From the NCBI RefSeq assembly GCF_030936135.1, contig NC_082637.1:13343001-13407000 (forward strand): a stretch of DNA of 64,000 bases. The letters are read 5' to 3'. The position numbers and the translations under genes are program-made. The notes beneath the pieces were generated by a model. The model saw only the letters and a program-made list of their open reading frames with translations. It ran no database searches and had not been told where the DNA came from. Positions 12,759 through 24,800 of this stretch are shown here, one piece after another (position 1 is the stretch's first letter; each line of letters opens with the position of its first letter). This DNA comes from Gavia stellata (taxonomy: Eukaryota; Chordata; Aves; Gaviiformes; Gaviidae).

Positions 12759-14375
12759 TCAAGCCACGTCCCACAATGCCACATCCACACGCTCCTTGAA
12801 TACCTCCAGGGAGTGTGACTCCACCACCTCCCTGGGCAGCCTGTTCCACTGTGTTACCACTCTCTCAGTAAAGAAATTTTTCCTAATATCCAGTCTGAAT
12901 CTCCCCTGGCACAACTTGAGGCCATTTCCTCTAGTCCTGTCACTCATCACTTGGGAGAACAGACCAACACCCACCTCCCTGCAACCCCCTTTCAGGTCAT
13001 TGTAGAGAGCCATAAGGTCTCCCCTGAGCCTCCTCTTCTCCAGACTGGACAACCCCAGTTCCCTCAGCCGCTTCTCATAAGACTTGTGCTCCAGACCCTT
13101 CACCAGCTTCGTCGCCCTTCTCTGGACACGCTCCAACACCTCAATGTCCTTCTTGTAGTGAGGGGCCCAAAACTGAACACAGCATTCGAGGTGCGGCCTC
13201 ACCAGCGCCGAGTACAGGGGCACGATCACCTCCCTGCTCCTGCTGGCCACACTGTTTCTGATACAGGCCGGGATGCCGTTGGCCTTCTTGGCCACCTGGG
13301 CACACTGCTGGCTCATCTTCAGCCGGCTGTCGATCAACACCCCCAGGTCCTTTTCTGCGGGGGAGCTTTCCAGGCACTTGTCCCCAAGCCTGTAGCGTTG
13401 CCTGGGGTTGTTGTGACCCAAGTGCAGGACCCGGCACTTGGCCTTGTTGAACCTCATACAATTGGCCTCAGCCCATTGATCCAGCCTGTCCAGATCCCTC
13501 TGCTGAGCCTTCCTACCCTTAAGCAGGTCAACACTCCCTCCCAACTTGGTGTCATCTGCAAACTTACTGAGGGAACACTCAAGCTCCTCATCCAGATCAT
13601 CAATAAATAGATTAAACAAGACTGGCCCCAAAACTGAGCCCTGGGGGACTCCGCTTGTGACCGGCCACCAACTGGATTTAACTCCATTCACCACAACTCT
13701 CTGGGCTCGGCCATCCAGCCAGTTTTTTACCCAGCGAAGAGTGCACCTGTCTAAGCCACGATTCGCCAGTTTCTCCAGGAGAATACTATGGGAGACAGTG
13801 TCAAAGGCTTTACTAAAGTGCAGGTCGACAACATCCACAGCCTTTCCCTCATCCACTAGACAGGTCACCTGGTCATAGAAGGAGATGAGGTTGGTCAAGC
13901 AGGACCTGCCTTTCATGAACCCGTGCTGGCTGGGCCTGATCCCTTGGTTGTCCTGCACGTGTCCTGTGAGCGCCCTCAGGATGAACCTCTCCATAATCTT
14001 CCCCGGCACCGAGGTCATGTTGACAGTCCTGTAGTTCCCCGGATCCTCCTTCTGGCCCTTCTTGTAGAAAGGCATTATGTTGGCAAGCCTCCAGTCATCT
14101 GGGACCTCCCTTATTAACCAGGACTGTTGATAAATGATGGAGAGTGGCTTGGCAAGCTCCTCCGCCAGCTCCCTCAGCACCCTTGGGTGAATGCCATTAG
14201 GTCCCATAGACTTGTGAGTGTCCAGGTGGCACAGCAGGTTATTAACTGCTTCCTCCTGGATTATGGGGAGTTTATTTTGCTCTCCATCCTTGTCTTCCAG
14301 CTCAGGGAGCTGAATACCCTGAGGATACCTGGTCTGGCTGTTAACAACTGAGGCAAAGAAGGTATTAATACCCAA
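12759..14375 (-). CDS. CR1 ORF2 reverse-transcriptase region, open but probably inactive
   Basis: A 538-codon open frame covers the C-terminal part of CR1 ORF2. Recognisable RT blocks are the SVPGKIMER region, HGFMKGRSC, the motif A region [18 protein letters not shown] (motif B) and the catalytic FADDTKLGG (motif C). A conserved C-terminal region with VQRRATKLV and TRGNGLKL follows. There is no stop or frameshift through to the usual C-terminus, which suggests a fairly recent insertion. However, motif A reads LHF where the related copy at 20110 has LDF, so the first catalytic Asp is His (codon 13820-13818). The N-terminal endonuclease is absent, so this is a 5'-truncated and probably dead copy. 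The listed start is simply the first Met; the element was not built to start there. Confidence 0.85.
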   Translation of the reverse strand: MGINTFFASVVNSQTRYPQGIQLPELEDKDGEQNKLPIIQEEAVNNLLCHLDTHKSMGPNGIHPRVLRELAEELAKPLSIIYQQSWLIREVPDDWRLANIMPFYKKGQKEDPGNYRTVNMTSVPGKIMERFILRALTGHVQDNQGIRPSQHGFMKGRSCLTNLISFYDQVTCLVDEGKAVDVVDLHFSKAFDTVSHSILLEKLANRGLDRCTLRWVKNWLDGRAQRVVVNGVKSSWWPVTSGVPQGSVLGPVLFNLFIDDLDEELECSLSKFADDTKLGGSVDLLKGRKAQQRDLDRLDQWAEANCMRFNKAKCRVLHLGHNNPRQRYRLGDKCLESSPAEKDLGVLIDSRLKMSQQCAQVAKKANGIPACIRNSVASRSREVIVPLYSALVRPHLECCVQFWAPHYKKDIEVLERVQRRATKLVKGLEHKSYEKRLRELGLSSLEKRRLRGDLMALYNDLKGGCREVGVGLFSQVMSDRTRGNGLKLCQGRFRLDIRKNFFTERVVTQWNRLPREVVESHSLEVFKERVDVALWDVA

Positions 14376-17300
14376 CCAATCTCACAAATTGGGACATATA
14401 GAAGCAGATAAAAATCCCTATTATTATTAGCAATGAATTTTATTCTTTCATTACTTTAGAAAAAAAATATTATAAAACTGTTTAAAAGTAAAGATTTCTT
14501 TATACCTAGACCTCACCTAAGGAAAACACCAAGTAGGCAGGCCTTCCAAATACATAGGAGAGGAACGTCTACACAGCAGTATTAGACCACTTTCATAGGG
14601 CACACTACCACTGAAGTACTGTTACAGTACCTGCACAGAATTGTTAAATGTAGCACAGATCATAAGATGGTAACATGGGGGTCAGCATGGAAAAGGCATC
14701 ACACACTAACCAGAAAAGCTTCTTGGCATGTAGCAGGGGAACAGAGATCATGCTGAGTTCCCCAAAACTGAAGCAAGTCTGCAACAGATAAAATGCCATT
14801 GGTGGATTTTATGCTACATTGAGTGGATCAGATTAAAAATATAGGTGATGCTGCGTAAGTACCAGAGTTTATTCTTAGGCTTCATATAATGGTGATATCC
14901 TGCAATAAGGAGAACGGTTGCGTTCAAGCAGAATTCAGCCACCATTCCGCTTTTCGGTGGCAAACTTGCCACATGTGTCAGGGCAGACACAGATCTGCCC
15001 AAAGAGGTCCCACCTGGAGCATCTCCCACCAGCTGCCATATAAAGAGAAGTGGTCAGACAGCCACCAATTAAATGTTCACAGAGGGCTGCCCTGACTGCA
15101 GCTGGGCACACAGGGAAGAACTGAGGTGGGGGAAACCTTTCAAAAATCCTGGGCACAGGCAGCAGATTTAACCCAGTTTTCTACAGATCACCAGGGTATG
15201 GAGCAGCCACAAGGTTTGGTGTGTATGTCTGTCACTGCTAAGAAGCAGCAGGTTTCTGCAGTAGCTGGATTTTGGGAGGGGGAGTAAATAAACAAACAGT
15301 GCTTCATGGCTTGGTACTGCATTGCTGTTGCCTGGGCCGCAGACGACACCAGCACTTCTTGTAAAGGCTGATGCCCAACAGGACAGAGGCAATCCTCTGA
15401 CCAGCTGGAGACAGCCAAAGCATGATCTGTCCACAGTGCTACACAAGGCCCAGTATGGCCAGGAGCTTACCAGGTACATGTGTACAGATCATTCTCAATT
15501 TCCATACTAACGTTTCTCCATTCTTCTGCCATTTCTTTGCTAATGCTGGGATAGCCTTTGAGGATTAAAAGTATTACCAGAAGCAACTGTCCATTGACAG
15601 CTCTACACAGTAAACAAGTGTCAAGGAAACAAAGCCTTAATGATGCTCTCTCATCTAAAAATACTATAAACAATGTCTGTGTTACTGATGAATAAAAGAG
15701 GGCCTTGTTCCTAATGAAGAGGATAGACTATCAGACAAAAATTCACTTCCCAGCTCTATAGGACTCAGTGCATAAACCTAGGGTATTCATTCAACTTCAC
15801 TGAGCTTTGCTCCCTCCCAGCCCTTCTGAGGGGACAAGCTGACACTACTGCTGCGACACAAGGGATCTCAGGACTAACTATCTGAGAATCAAGGCATTAG
15901 TATTTGGAAAAGTTCATTATAATCTTCTGCAGAAAGGCACTGTGGAAACATAAAGCCTTCTTAGAATTGTGCCCTAAATAGCCTGCCAAAACAAATCCAA
16001 ATATTATTTCCACTGAGAAAGACAAAAACAAAACTATTTTTTCCCTTTACTTCCTCTTGGAAATTTTCCTGTATCTAAGAGATTTCATGTCTGCTCTCTT
16101 CCCAAGTGCTGCAGTTTGATCCATTTCTGGTGTTCCAATAGTGACTTCCTCTCATGGGTTTCCTCCTCCAATTGTGACACAAAATAAACAGCGAGGTCTG
16201 CCCCACTCTTCCCATGTTAACGCAGTCTCATGCATAATTCTACAAGATCCAGAAGTGCAAAAGACTTAACTAGACAACTGACCCAGAGAAGAGGAGAAAG
16301 AGCTTACAGCATCATGTTCTTCAACCTGTTAAGAAGGTCATAACCTATTTACTGTGAAATGGAAACAAGAATATCACAAGATGTTAGAAAAAAAATTGAT
16401 TTGGAAATTACAACTTAGTTTCTCCAGATCTCTGCTAGTTTGTCCTCTTTGTCCTATTGTCCAATTCTGCCCAAATCCTTTTATGAACCTAGCCATTTGT
16501 TTCCAAATATACTTCTGAAATTAGAGACATATTTACATTTTTTAACAAGAACTATGTCACACAATGACTGTCCCACCCATATCTCAAATCTGTCACTCTG
16601 TTATTCGCCTTGCAGGCCATTTTGGAAACATGTAAATACATAGGAAAATGAAATTCGTAAGATATCAGTATACTTTATTTTCAAAACAACTAAGGAAATG
16701 CTGCAATTCCTAAGTATTATGACATTCTAGCTGAAAATGCAACATACCGTCAACCTGGAGAAAACTACATCTCAGCATCATCCACCTGATTTATGCAGAA
16801 GAAATTTGATTCTGAAGAGTGTCACAAATAAAAACAAATATTAATATTATTTGCTACATGAACAATGCCCATGTCATGCCAATGGAAGCAGGAATATATT
16901 TCAAAGCAAAAACACAAGGAAGATGAAAATCCATTTAAAGGTTTTCAATACTCTCTGTGCTGTGTGTGAGTGATCTTTATGACAGAACACAAATCTACAC
17001 CACACATCTTTGTTTTGTTCTTACACACTGCTATTACCCTGGAAATTCAGGAACTTTTAAATATGAACCAAATAGACTTCACATGAGAGGGAGTCATGAC
17101 AGAAAGAGCACTAAAACTAGGATTCCCCTCCCACAGGCATCTTTAGGATTATGTTTTGCCCCACTTCAGGCCAAAATATTTTTTTGGTGGGAGCGGAGGG
17201 GGTAGGGGTGTGTGGTGTTGCAAAAGATTATATTCTTAAGCAATTCACTTGGACAAAATTACAAGGTAACATTTCAACTATTTCCCACTAGAATTTTCAA

Positions 17301-18098
17301 CAAAAGGGATATTCCAGTAAAACATATTTATTTAATTAAATCAGTATTTTTCCATTACTACATTTTTTTTTGACCAGCTCCTATCATTAAGAAAGCCAAA
17401 AATTAGCAGTTTAGGGATCACGCACTTTCCTGTCACTCATTCCCATGGTAAATTGGTGCCTCGTTTAGCCTATTAAAGATCACCTCAACTAAAAAAGCAC
17501 AGTATGTTTATAATTTTATAATGTACCTGACCTGTCAAGCCAAAACGGTGTCAGGAAAGGAACATGACTAATATTCCTGTTCCCTGTATTTGAAGGCTAA
17601 GATATGGGTTCTTACCAGCTCTTGGTAAGGCTTGAGCACATCAGCGGTCTGCCAGCCCGCCGTGGTGGGCTGAGGACCTAAGTTTTATTGGGATCCATTT
17701 GCAAAAGCACACACTGAGAGTGCGGTCCTGACCCAGGCTGTCACAGGTGAGGACCCATGCAGCAGCCACTGCTGTCAAAGCATATTCTGGGAAGCTGGCA
17801 CCTTTCAGACGTACTGCTTTGTTATCTTCCTCTTCTTCCCATCTCAGCCCCAAGGATCCTTATCAACTTGTCCTGTGCAATTCATTATTTCATATAACTC
17901 TTTTTATCAAGTAGTTTAGAATTAACCTCATACAGTAAACAAGCTTACAATTTCTTCTTATGGGATAGGTTTTTAGTATCTCAAATAATTTTTTCTACTC
18001 CCATGGTGTTTACCTGTTCTCAGTTCTCCTTCTCTCCCTCGTAAGAATAAGCAGAAAAATTATTTTCAATGGAGAAACACAACACATCCCAGGAAGAA

Positions 18099-18135
18099 AC
18101 AAAAAAAAAAAAAAAAAAAAAGAAAAAAGAAGAAA
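18099..18135. repeat. Poly(A)/purine tract
   Basis: About 22 consecutive A followed by mixed A/G. No retrocopy or LINE body ends here, so it looks like a simple repeat rather than a retroposon tail. Confidence 0.7.
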
Positions 18136-18532
18136 GCAGAAACAGACATGGTGCTGAAGAGCAAAAAACTGGGGATCTCCAGGATGGAAATAATTTACCA
18201 GTAGCTCAGGAAACAGCAGACCACCACAAACAGTTTCAGAAACGTCAGGTTTTTATCCTGAAAACCAAATTGCATTTCTCAATGCTGGCAAAACTATTCA
18301 TTAATAAATGCTTTCATATGACACTGGATATTTTGGAAAACTTTCAGGGGAAAAGCAAGCTAAACCACCTTTCCCCAGCTTGTGTCAGTCAGAGGAATTA
18401 ACTCCTACTGCAACCTCTTCAGAGCAGTGACTTCTGGACTTCAAAAATCATTGCATCAAAATCATTATGTTTTCCCTGGAGGTAGCTTTCAACCTGAATT
18501 AATTTATTATTCTATATTTTCAACATTTCACT

Positions 18533-18555
18533 GGGGGGGGGGGGGGGGGCGGGGG
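18533..18555. repeat. Poly(G) tract
   Basis: Seventeen G (18533-18549), one C, then five more G. A homopolymer of this length is often miscounted in assemblies, and it could form a G-quadruplex. Confidence 0.8.
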
Positions 18556-19723
18556 CAGAACCAAGCCACAACAGTATTCTTCTGATACAAGTGTTTTGTC
18601 AAAAAAAGAATCCCCAACCCTGTATTTTAACAAACATTGTTTCACAAACCTCCAAATCAAAGTAAACCTCAAAAAGTTTGTAACTCAGATGAAAGGATCA
18701 CTTTGAAGGCTATTACCAAGCTGAATTTAAAATGTAATTTGAGTATTTTTTTAATCCTTGTTGCAAACTAAATACTTCAGAAGGCATAATGAAGACCTAG
18801 CGCCTCATTTTCAAGTTCTCGTCCTAATGAAAACTAATGAAGGCATTCTGGTAAAGTACAATACAAGCCAACCAAAGGAACTACTTGTATCATCTGTTAC
18901 TTTCTGTACATTGCCAGGATACTTCTGCAATGCATTGATTTTCCAAAGCTTCTGAAAGCTTCATACCTCTCAATAGCAAGGAACATACTTCAACATTGAC
19001 AGGCTGGCAGGGAAACAATGTACTTTACACTCATCTTGGTGCTGAGTTCAGGCTTGAGAGCGAAACATCAGTCCCTAGCCTGTTGCAGGCTGAAATGTGC
19101 TGGCCAAAAGGCATCAGTGCACTGCTTTACATACTTTCACATACTATCATTTGTCACTCAAGGATCAAGGTGCTAGAGTACATGCACACTGCACACACTT
19201 CATCCTGCATAGTCCACAAAGCCTTTGCATTTTGCCTCTCAGAGATCACATGTGCCATTTTACACAGCTCCCTACAGCATCCCCTTCACATCCAGGCAGT
19301 TTGTCTCTTCTTCCACCGCTGACAAGATAAGTTCACCTTTAACGTCTAGAACTAGAAACCTAAGCTATGGTAGTGCTAAAAAATGAAGCACAGCAAAAAT
19401 AAGGTTTCCACCTCCTTGTCACAGTCTGAACCACAGGCCATTGACAAATGTAAGACTTCAAGCTCCAGCCTTAAAAGTGCTCTTTGAAATGAGGGATGCC
19501 TAGAGGTGGTTCAGGTTTCAATTTAAAGCTCTGGCTAAGGTTGAATTTATTTCTGAAGTTGCAGTGCCATTCTGAAGCAAATCGCCCAGTTTTCCCAACC
19601 TACCATCAGTTGGTTTGATTTGCAGAGCAGTTTCAGTGCACCTGAGCTACATCCCTTTTAGAGGAAACTAAAACAGAAGCTCACATCCAGATGCATAGAA
19701 AAGTCATTCCAACTACTAATGGG

Positions 19724-20000
19724 ATCATAGAATCATAGAATCACAGAATCATTTAGGTTGGAAAAGACCTTTAAGATCATCAAGTCCAACTGTAAACTTA
19801 GCACTGCCAAGTCCACCATTAAACCCTGTCCTTAAGCACCACATCTATACATCTTTCAAATACCTCCAGGGATGATGACTCAACCACTTCCCTGGGCAGC
19901 CTGACAACACTTTCAGCGAAGAAATTTTTCCTAATACCCAAACTAGACCTCCCTTGGTGCAATTTGAGGCCATTTCCTCTCATCCTATCCCTTGTTACTC
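19724..20000 (-). mobile_element. CR1 fragment (3' end only)
   Basis: The left end has the repeated ATCATAGA / ATCACAGA tail characteristic of CR1, followed in reverse by the 3' UTR and the last part of ORF2 (residues like VVESS and PREVV in reverse reading). It is 5'-truncated after about 280 bp and more diverged than the neighbouring copy. It faces the plus-strand CR1 that starts about 90 bp away. Confidence 0.85.
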
Positions 20001-20091
20001 AAAAGTGATCAAAGAAATGACTGGATATTTGGATGGCTTCAAGCTGTATGAATGAAAGAGATGTACAGTCCAGATCACCAGAAAAAAAAAA

Positions 20092-21279
20092 ATCTCCTTC
20101 TATGACCAGGTGACCCGCCTAGTGGATGAGGGAAAAGCTGTCAATGTTATTTACCTAGACTTTAGCAAAGCCTTCGACAGTCTCTCAAAGCATTCTCCTG
20201 GAGAAACTGGCGACTCGTGGCTTAGACAGGTGCACTCTTCGCTGGGTAAAAAACTGACTGGATGGCAGAGCCCTGAGATTTGTAGTGAATGGAATGAAAT
20301 CCAGTTAGCAGCCAGTCACAAGTGGAGTACCCCTGGGCTCAGTTTTGGGGCCGGTCTTGTTTAATCTATTTATCGATGATCTGGATGAGGGGATTGAGTG
20401 CTCCCTCAGCAAGTTTGCAGACGACACCAAGTTGGGTGGGAGTGTTGACCTGCTTAAGGGTAGGAAGGCTCTGCAGAGGGATCCGGACAGGCTGGATCAA
20501 TGGGCTGAGGCCAATTGTATGAGGTTCAACAAGGCCAAGTGCCGGGTCCTGCACTTGGGTCACAACAACCCCATGCAACGCTACAGGCTTGGGGACGAGT
20601 GGCTGGAAAGCTCCCCCACAGAAAAGGACCTGGGGGTGCTGGTTGACAGCCGGCTGAAGATGAGCCAGCAGTGTGCCCAGGTGGCCAAGAAGGCCAACAG
20701 CATCCTGGCCTCTATCAGAAATAGCGTGGCCAGCTGGAGTAGGGAGGTGATCGTGCCGTGAGGCTGCACCTCGAATGCTGTGTTCAGTTTTGGGCCCCTC
20801 ACTACAAGAAGGACATTGAGGTGCTGGAGTGTGTCCAGAGAAGGGCGACGAAGCTGGTGAGGGGTCTGGAGCACAAGTCTTATGAGGAGCAGCTGAGGGA
20901 ACTGGGGTTGTTGAGTCTGGAGAAGAGGAGGCTCAGGGGAGACCTCATCGCTCTCTACAATGACCTGAAAGGGGGTTGCAGAGAGGTGGGTGTTGGTCTG
21001 TTCTCCCAAGTGATGAGTGACAGGACAAGGGGAAATGGCCTCAAGTTGTGCCAGGGGAGGTTCAGGCTGGACATTAGGAAAAATTTCTTTACTGAGAGAG
21101 TGGTGAAGCATTGGAACAGGCTGTCCAGGGAAGTGGTGGAGTCACCATCACTGGAAGTGTTCAAGGTACGTGTGGACGTGGCATTCTGGAACACGGTTTA
21201 GTGGGCATGGTGGTGTTGGGCTGATGGTTGGACTTGATGATCTTACAGGTCTTTTCCAACAGTAGTGATTCTGTGATCT
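20092..21279 (+). mobile_element. CR1 LINE, 5'-truncated and frameshifted
   Basis: Plus-strand CR1 from the RT motif A region to the 3' octamer end (TGATTCTGTGATC near 21266-21279). It closely resembles the copy at 12604-14385. The RT frame is split: 20110-20364 has the motif A region LDFSKAFD, 20345-20761 has FADDTKLGG, and 20758-21201 has the C-terminal part. One break is a deletion of about 16 bp at about 20758, seen by comparison with the other copy. It is antisense to ADAMTS12 and ends only 236 bp from the splice donor of exon 2. Confidence 0.93.
20110..21201 (+). pseudogene. Broken CR1 RT ORF
   Basis: Three overlapping frames carry successive parts of one RT ORF: motif A with an intact LDF Asp, then the FADD motif, then the C-terminal region. 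At least two frameshifts separate them. No functional protein is expected. Confidence 0.85.
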
Positions 21280-21515
21280 AGCAAAAAGTAAACCCCAAGG
21301 AGCCTCAGCATCAACTTTTGACCTTCTAATTCTCTCTTGCAAAAATCCAAATGACATCCACAGTATTAAACTGATATTTTCAGAGCATTTTGTCAGCAAG
21401 GCATCAGATTGGCTCATCCAGTTTCTTACCAGACATATTCACATACCAATGCTGTAGCTTAGTTCTAATGACAGCAAAATTAGCCCAGAACCCCAGTAAA
21501 GGTCACATCACTTAC

Positions 21516-21877
21516 CAGGCCATTGCAAGTGCTGATCGCTGCTGTCCCACTCCCAGAACCCGGCTGCCACACTGTGCCAATGAAGTGGCAACGAACTCCC
21601 GAGCGAGTTGCAATCTTCGCACTCGTGTGGTTGCCACATCTCCTTTCTACTATGTAGTTATGGGAAAGAAATCCCACGTGGACAGTCAAGTTAAAAAACA
21701 GATCCTTCTCTTCGTGGTTAATTTTATAATATACCACACTTTCATTTTTGCTGATATCTCTCTTCTTCCTCGTGTTTGAGATGTGATGGTGTAAATTAAA
21801 AGAAAGAAAATGCCCGCTTTCATCTACTCTTGCTGGATCAACCACGTGGTATTCTGGCAATGTCTTGATAAATTGCT
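21516..21877 (-). CDS. ADAMTS12: ADAMTS12 exon 2 (prodomain)
   Basis: Encodes the N-terminal part of the prodomain of ADAM metalloprotease with thrombospondin motifs 12, a secreted matrix protease. The acceptor is CCTCTCAG/AG (exon starts 21877) and the donor CCTG/GTAAGT (exon ends 21516). The joint with exon 1 restores a Glu codon, giving RRQEQFIKTLPEYHVV, very close to the human protein as I remember it. Further matches are HEEKDLFFNLTV and a basic RKKR site. Three N-glycosylation sequons are visible (NES, NLT, NHT). The exon is 362 bp and ends in phase 0 after 163 codons in all. The TTG sometimes taken as a start at 21860 is an internal Leu codon. An additional Cys occurs in ERRCGN where I remember Tyr in human. 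Confidence 0.95.
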
Positions 21878-24800
21878 CTGAGAGGAAGGGGAAAAAAAAG
21901 AAGCAAAACTAGGGTGAGTGCTAGCCTGTTCAGATCTCTCATGATTTAAAGGGAAAGTGAAAAGTGACAGCAATTCACCACACCATCCCACCAACACAAA
22001 GGCAGGCAGTGCACAGACCACCGTGCAATACAATCCTCATTTGGGCTTTCTACTCTCCCATTATAACATCCAATTTAGAAGCTAAACGTTCTTCTTTTCA
22101 AATATTTTGTCACCATTCATATAAAGTATTGACGGTCACACACACCCCTTCCCAATCCCACAAAAGCTGGGAACCCTCTCTGTCCTAGGTCCCCAGCACA
22201 CGATGCTCTGACCAAGCAGATCATCCTCACACATCCAGAAAGCTGACCACCTGAAGTAGGAGACAGAGCCTTACAAATACACATGGGTGAAGAGAATACT
22301 AGTAATTGTCTTGATAGGCTGTAGCAATAGCACCTCAGCAGCATCAGCTTTAGGAGATGTTGCAGCAGATGAGGGAATTTTGAAGAAGGGTTTGAAGGGG
22401 AATGAAACAACCATGCCCTTTTTTATAAGGGGCTCCACCCAGGGTAAGACTGGACACCTTATCACTTGTCAGGATCCAGCAGGGGAAGAAAGCGTTACTG
22501 GCATTCTTGTCTCCTGCTATGACACAGAAGAAACAACACCTGTTCCCAATTTTTTTTTTTTTTTTAAATTAGTGTAAAATTCAAAAGCCCCAAGGAAATA
22601 ACATAAATCCATGTAAAACACAGTCCCTAGGAACTCACACCCTACGGGCCAGATCATCTGCTGGCATACTTGACTTCAGCCCAAGAAATCACAGTCTGAA
22701 CATATTTCACCAAAAAGAAATTGTGAGGATACATGTCATTCCAGTTCCTCCTTCCCCAGGGCTGTTCTTCATTCCCAAAGACCCAGCCACTTATACATGA
22801 AGTCATTACACCTCGTGCATTAATTAAGCTGGTTAACAGAGCAATTAGCCTGCTCCAGGTACTTCCAGAGCAATTTACTCCTACCTAGGACTGGTAAGAC
22901 AATCCTTCTAGAGACACTTCTCTCTCCACTGCCCGCACCTTCAAAGCCATGCAGGATAAATCATGCCCAGACAGACAGCTGTCTGGATTCACCCCCTGTG
23001 GAAAGGAACATATCTCCTTTATTCTCACTAGCTGCCATACAAGATGCGGCTGCTCCTGTTTCCCCAGGCCATGGACTCCTGAGACATATGCACTGAAACA
23101 CTCCCAATTCAAAACAAAACCCAAAACAAAACACAGAAAAACCCCACTTCCCAGCACATATACAAAACTACGTGAGAAGTTTGGCCTTGTCTCAGTAGCA
23201 TCTTAATTTCAGAAGCAAGCTTATTCTCATACAAAACAGATTTCTTTGTACACAAGCCTTCCCACCAGCCTACAATGACTTTGTGCCTTCGCAGCGGGCT
23301 TTTAAATCTCCACAGTGGCAACTCTTGACAACACAGAGACTAACACCTATCAGAAGTTCCGAGAGACATCTCCTGCCCCTGTCAACATAAGCACAGCAGG
23401 GACTGAGACACTGAAAACTCAGTCCACACCTTCATGCCTGCAGTTATGGTACAAAAGGTGCCAGCTGCCTGACAATTTAGCAGCTGAAGCTACACTGAGG
23501 TCCCCGCTTCCTCACACTCCAGGGTGAAGCAAAAAATGGGCAGGGGGAAGAGAGGAGAAACACCTAAAAATATGGCTTACCTGCAGAAGTTGAATTATAA
23601 GACTCCTGGGAAGTCCTACACCCCATATTGTGGTAGCCAATACAGGCTACCAGAGAATGCTGCAAGACTGGGCCCCCATTTCTCTGGTTTTCAGCACAAC
23701 TCATGAAATTATCAAATTTAATGCCCAAAGGAAAACTTACTCATTTGTTGTCACTGTGTGATTTGCCCCTGTTTGATGTCTTGAGCTTAATTTGTTGTGG
23801 CTTAACTGTTAAGCTCCATGCAAGACCAATGACTTGCTGTTTTGGACTTCAAACTATTCAAGGAAGTTTTTTATTTCATCACTACAGTAATTAGTGTGTA
23901 GAGGTTATGACAAATTAGACATCATCATCAGTAAAAGGGAAAATAATGCCTAAGCACCTGATAGCAACAGGATTATCAAAGCAGAGAAGTCTAACTTCTT
24001 CCACCCACTCGTTAAATACTCATTTCTGAATGCTAGTCACTGGAAAGGGGAATTATGCTGCAATAATAATATACTGTAACATAACTGCGGAAGTGAATTA
24101 CTGAAGTTTCCAAAACACCAGAAGGAATAAGATTACAACACAAAAAAGTTTAACAAGATGAGGCTAAAGATAACTTCTGCAAGAAATCATCATGAGTTTT
24201 GTCTAGACTGTTGGGTAGAGGTTAGCAAAGGCAATCCTACCAATAACATGGGTAGAGGTTAGCAAAGGCAATCCTACCAATAACAGAACAATTTAATGAG
24301 CTCCACATTAAGCCTAACATACCACTTAACCTTTCTAGCTGAAGAAGAGTCTAAAACAAAGACAGGAAGTACAATTTTGGGGACACCTTTCTGCCCTTCT
24401 AGGAAAGAGTAACACTCAACTAGAAGGCAGAGGCAACAAACAGAGAAACTTAATACATGCAACCCACACTGCACAAGAATAAGGCTGTATTCTTCAACAT
24501 TGACTGCCTCAGTTTTCCTAAAGTAATAATTAATTCCTATTAAAACACCACAGGTTCCCATAAAACGTACTGCCAGCAAACATTAAACGGAGGGAATCTA
24601 TCCCAGTGCCACTGACAAGCCTCGGAGCTGGCACGTCACAGCATCCTTCTCCCTGGCCACCTAGAATACTCTCCACTCCCGGGAAGCCCTGCCTGTCAAG
24701 TGGCACTGCTCAGGATTTATAGGCCAGGAAAGGAAAGACTTCCCTGGTCAGCTTGTGTAGCTCCAGAGAATGCTCTGTCTTTCCACAGCTGCAGCTGGAG

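Larger units (their letters stand above)
12604..14385 (-). mobile_element. CR1 LINE, 5'-truncated, with uninterrupted RT frame
   Basis: A CR1 non-LTR retrotransposon in minus orientation. The 3' end, at the left, has the typical CR1 ATTCTGTG-type octamer repeat (12606-12625) preceded by the usual short 3' UTR. The 5' end is truncated near 14385, just where the reverse-transcriptase part of ORF2 begins, so the endonuclease domain is missing. The 3' UTR is enlarged by an A/C-rich (T/G-rich on the element strand) simple repeat at 12668-12755. The element lies in ADAMTS12 intron 2, in the same orientation as the gene. Confidence 0.93.
14386..19723 (-). other. ADAMTS12: ADAMTS12 intron 2 (no gene seen)
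   Basis: AT-rich intronic sequence with no recognised exon. Low-complexity stretches are an A-run with purine continuation (18099-18135) and a G-run (18533-18556). A slightly more GC-rich patch near 17640-17860 has a short open frame on the minus strand with no recognised similarity. Confidence 0.55.

Noticed and set aside
12951..13610. 219-codon plus-strand ORF
   Set aside because: Antisense of the CR1 RT frame.
17641..17853. Possible conserved exon in ADAMTS12 intron 2
   Set aside because: Slightly GC-rich, but with no convincing splice pair and no match to the ADAMTS12 protein that should follow exon 2.
20581..21111. 176-codon minus-strand ORF
   Set aside because: Antisense of the plus-strand CR1 copy.
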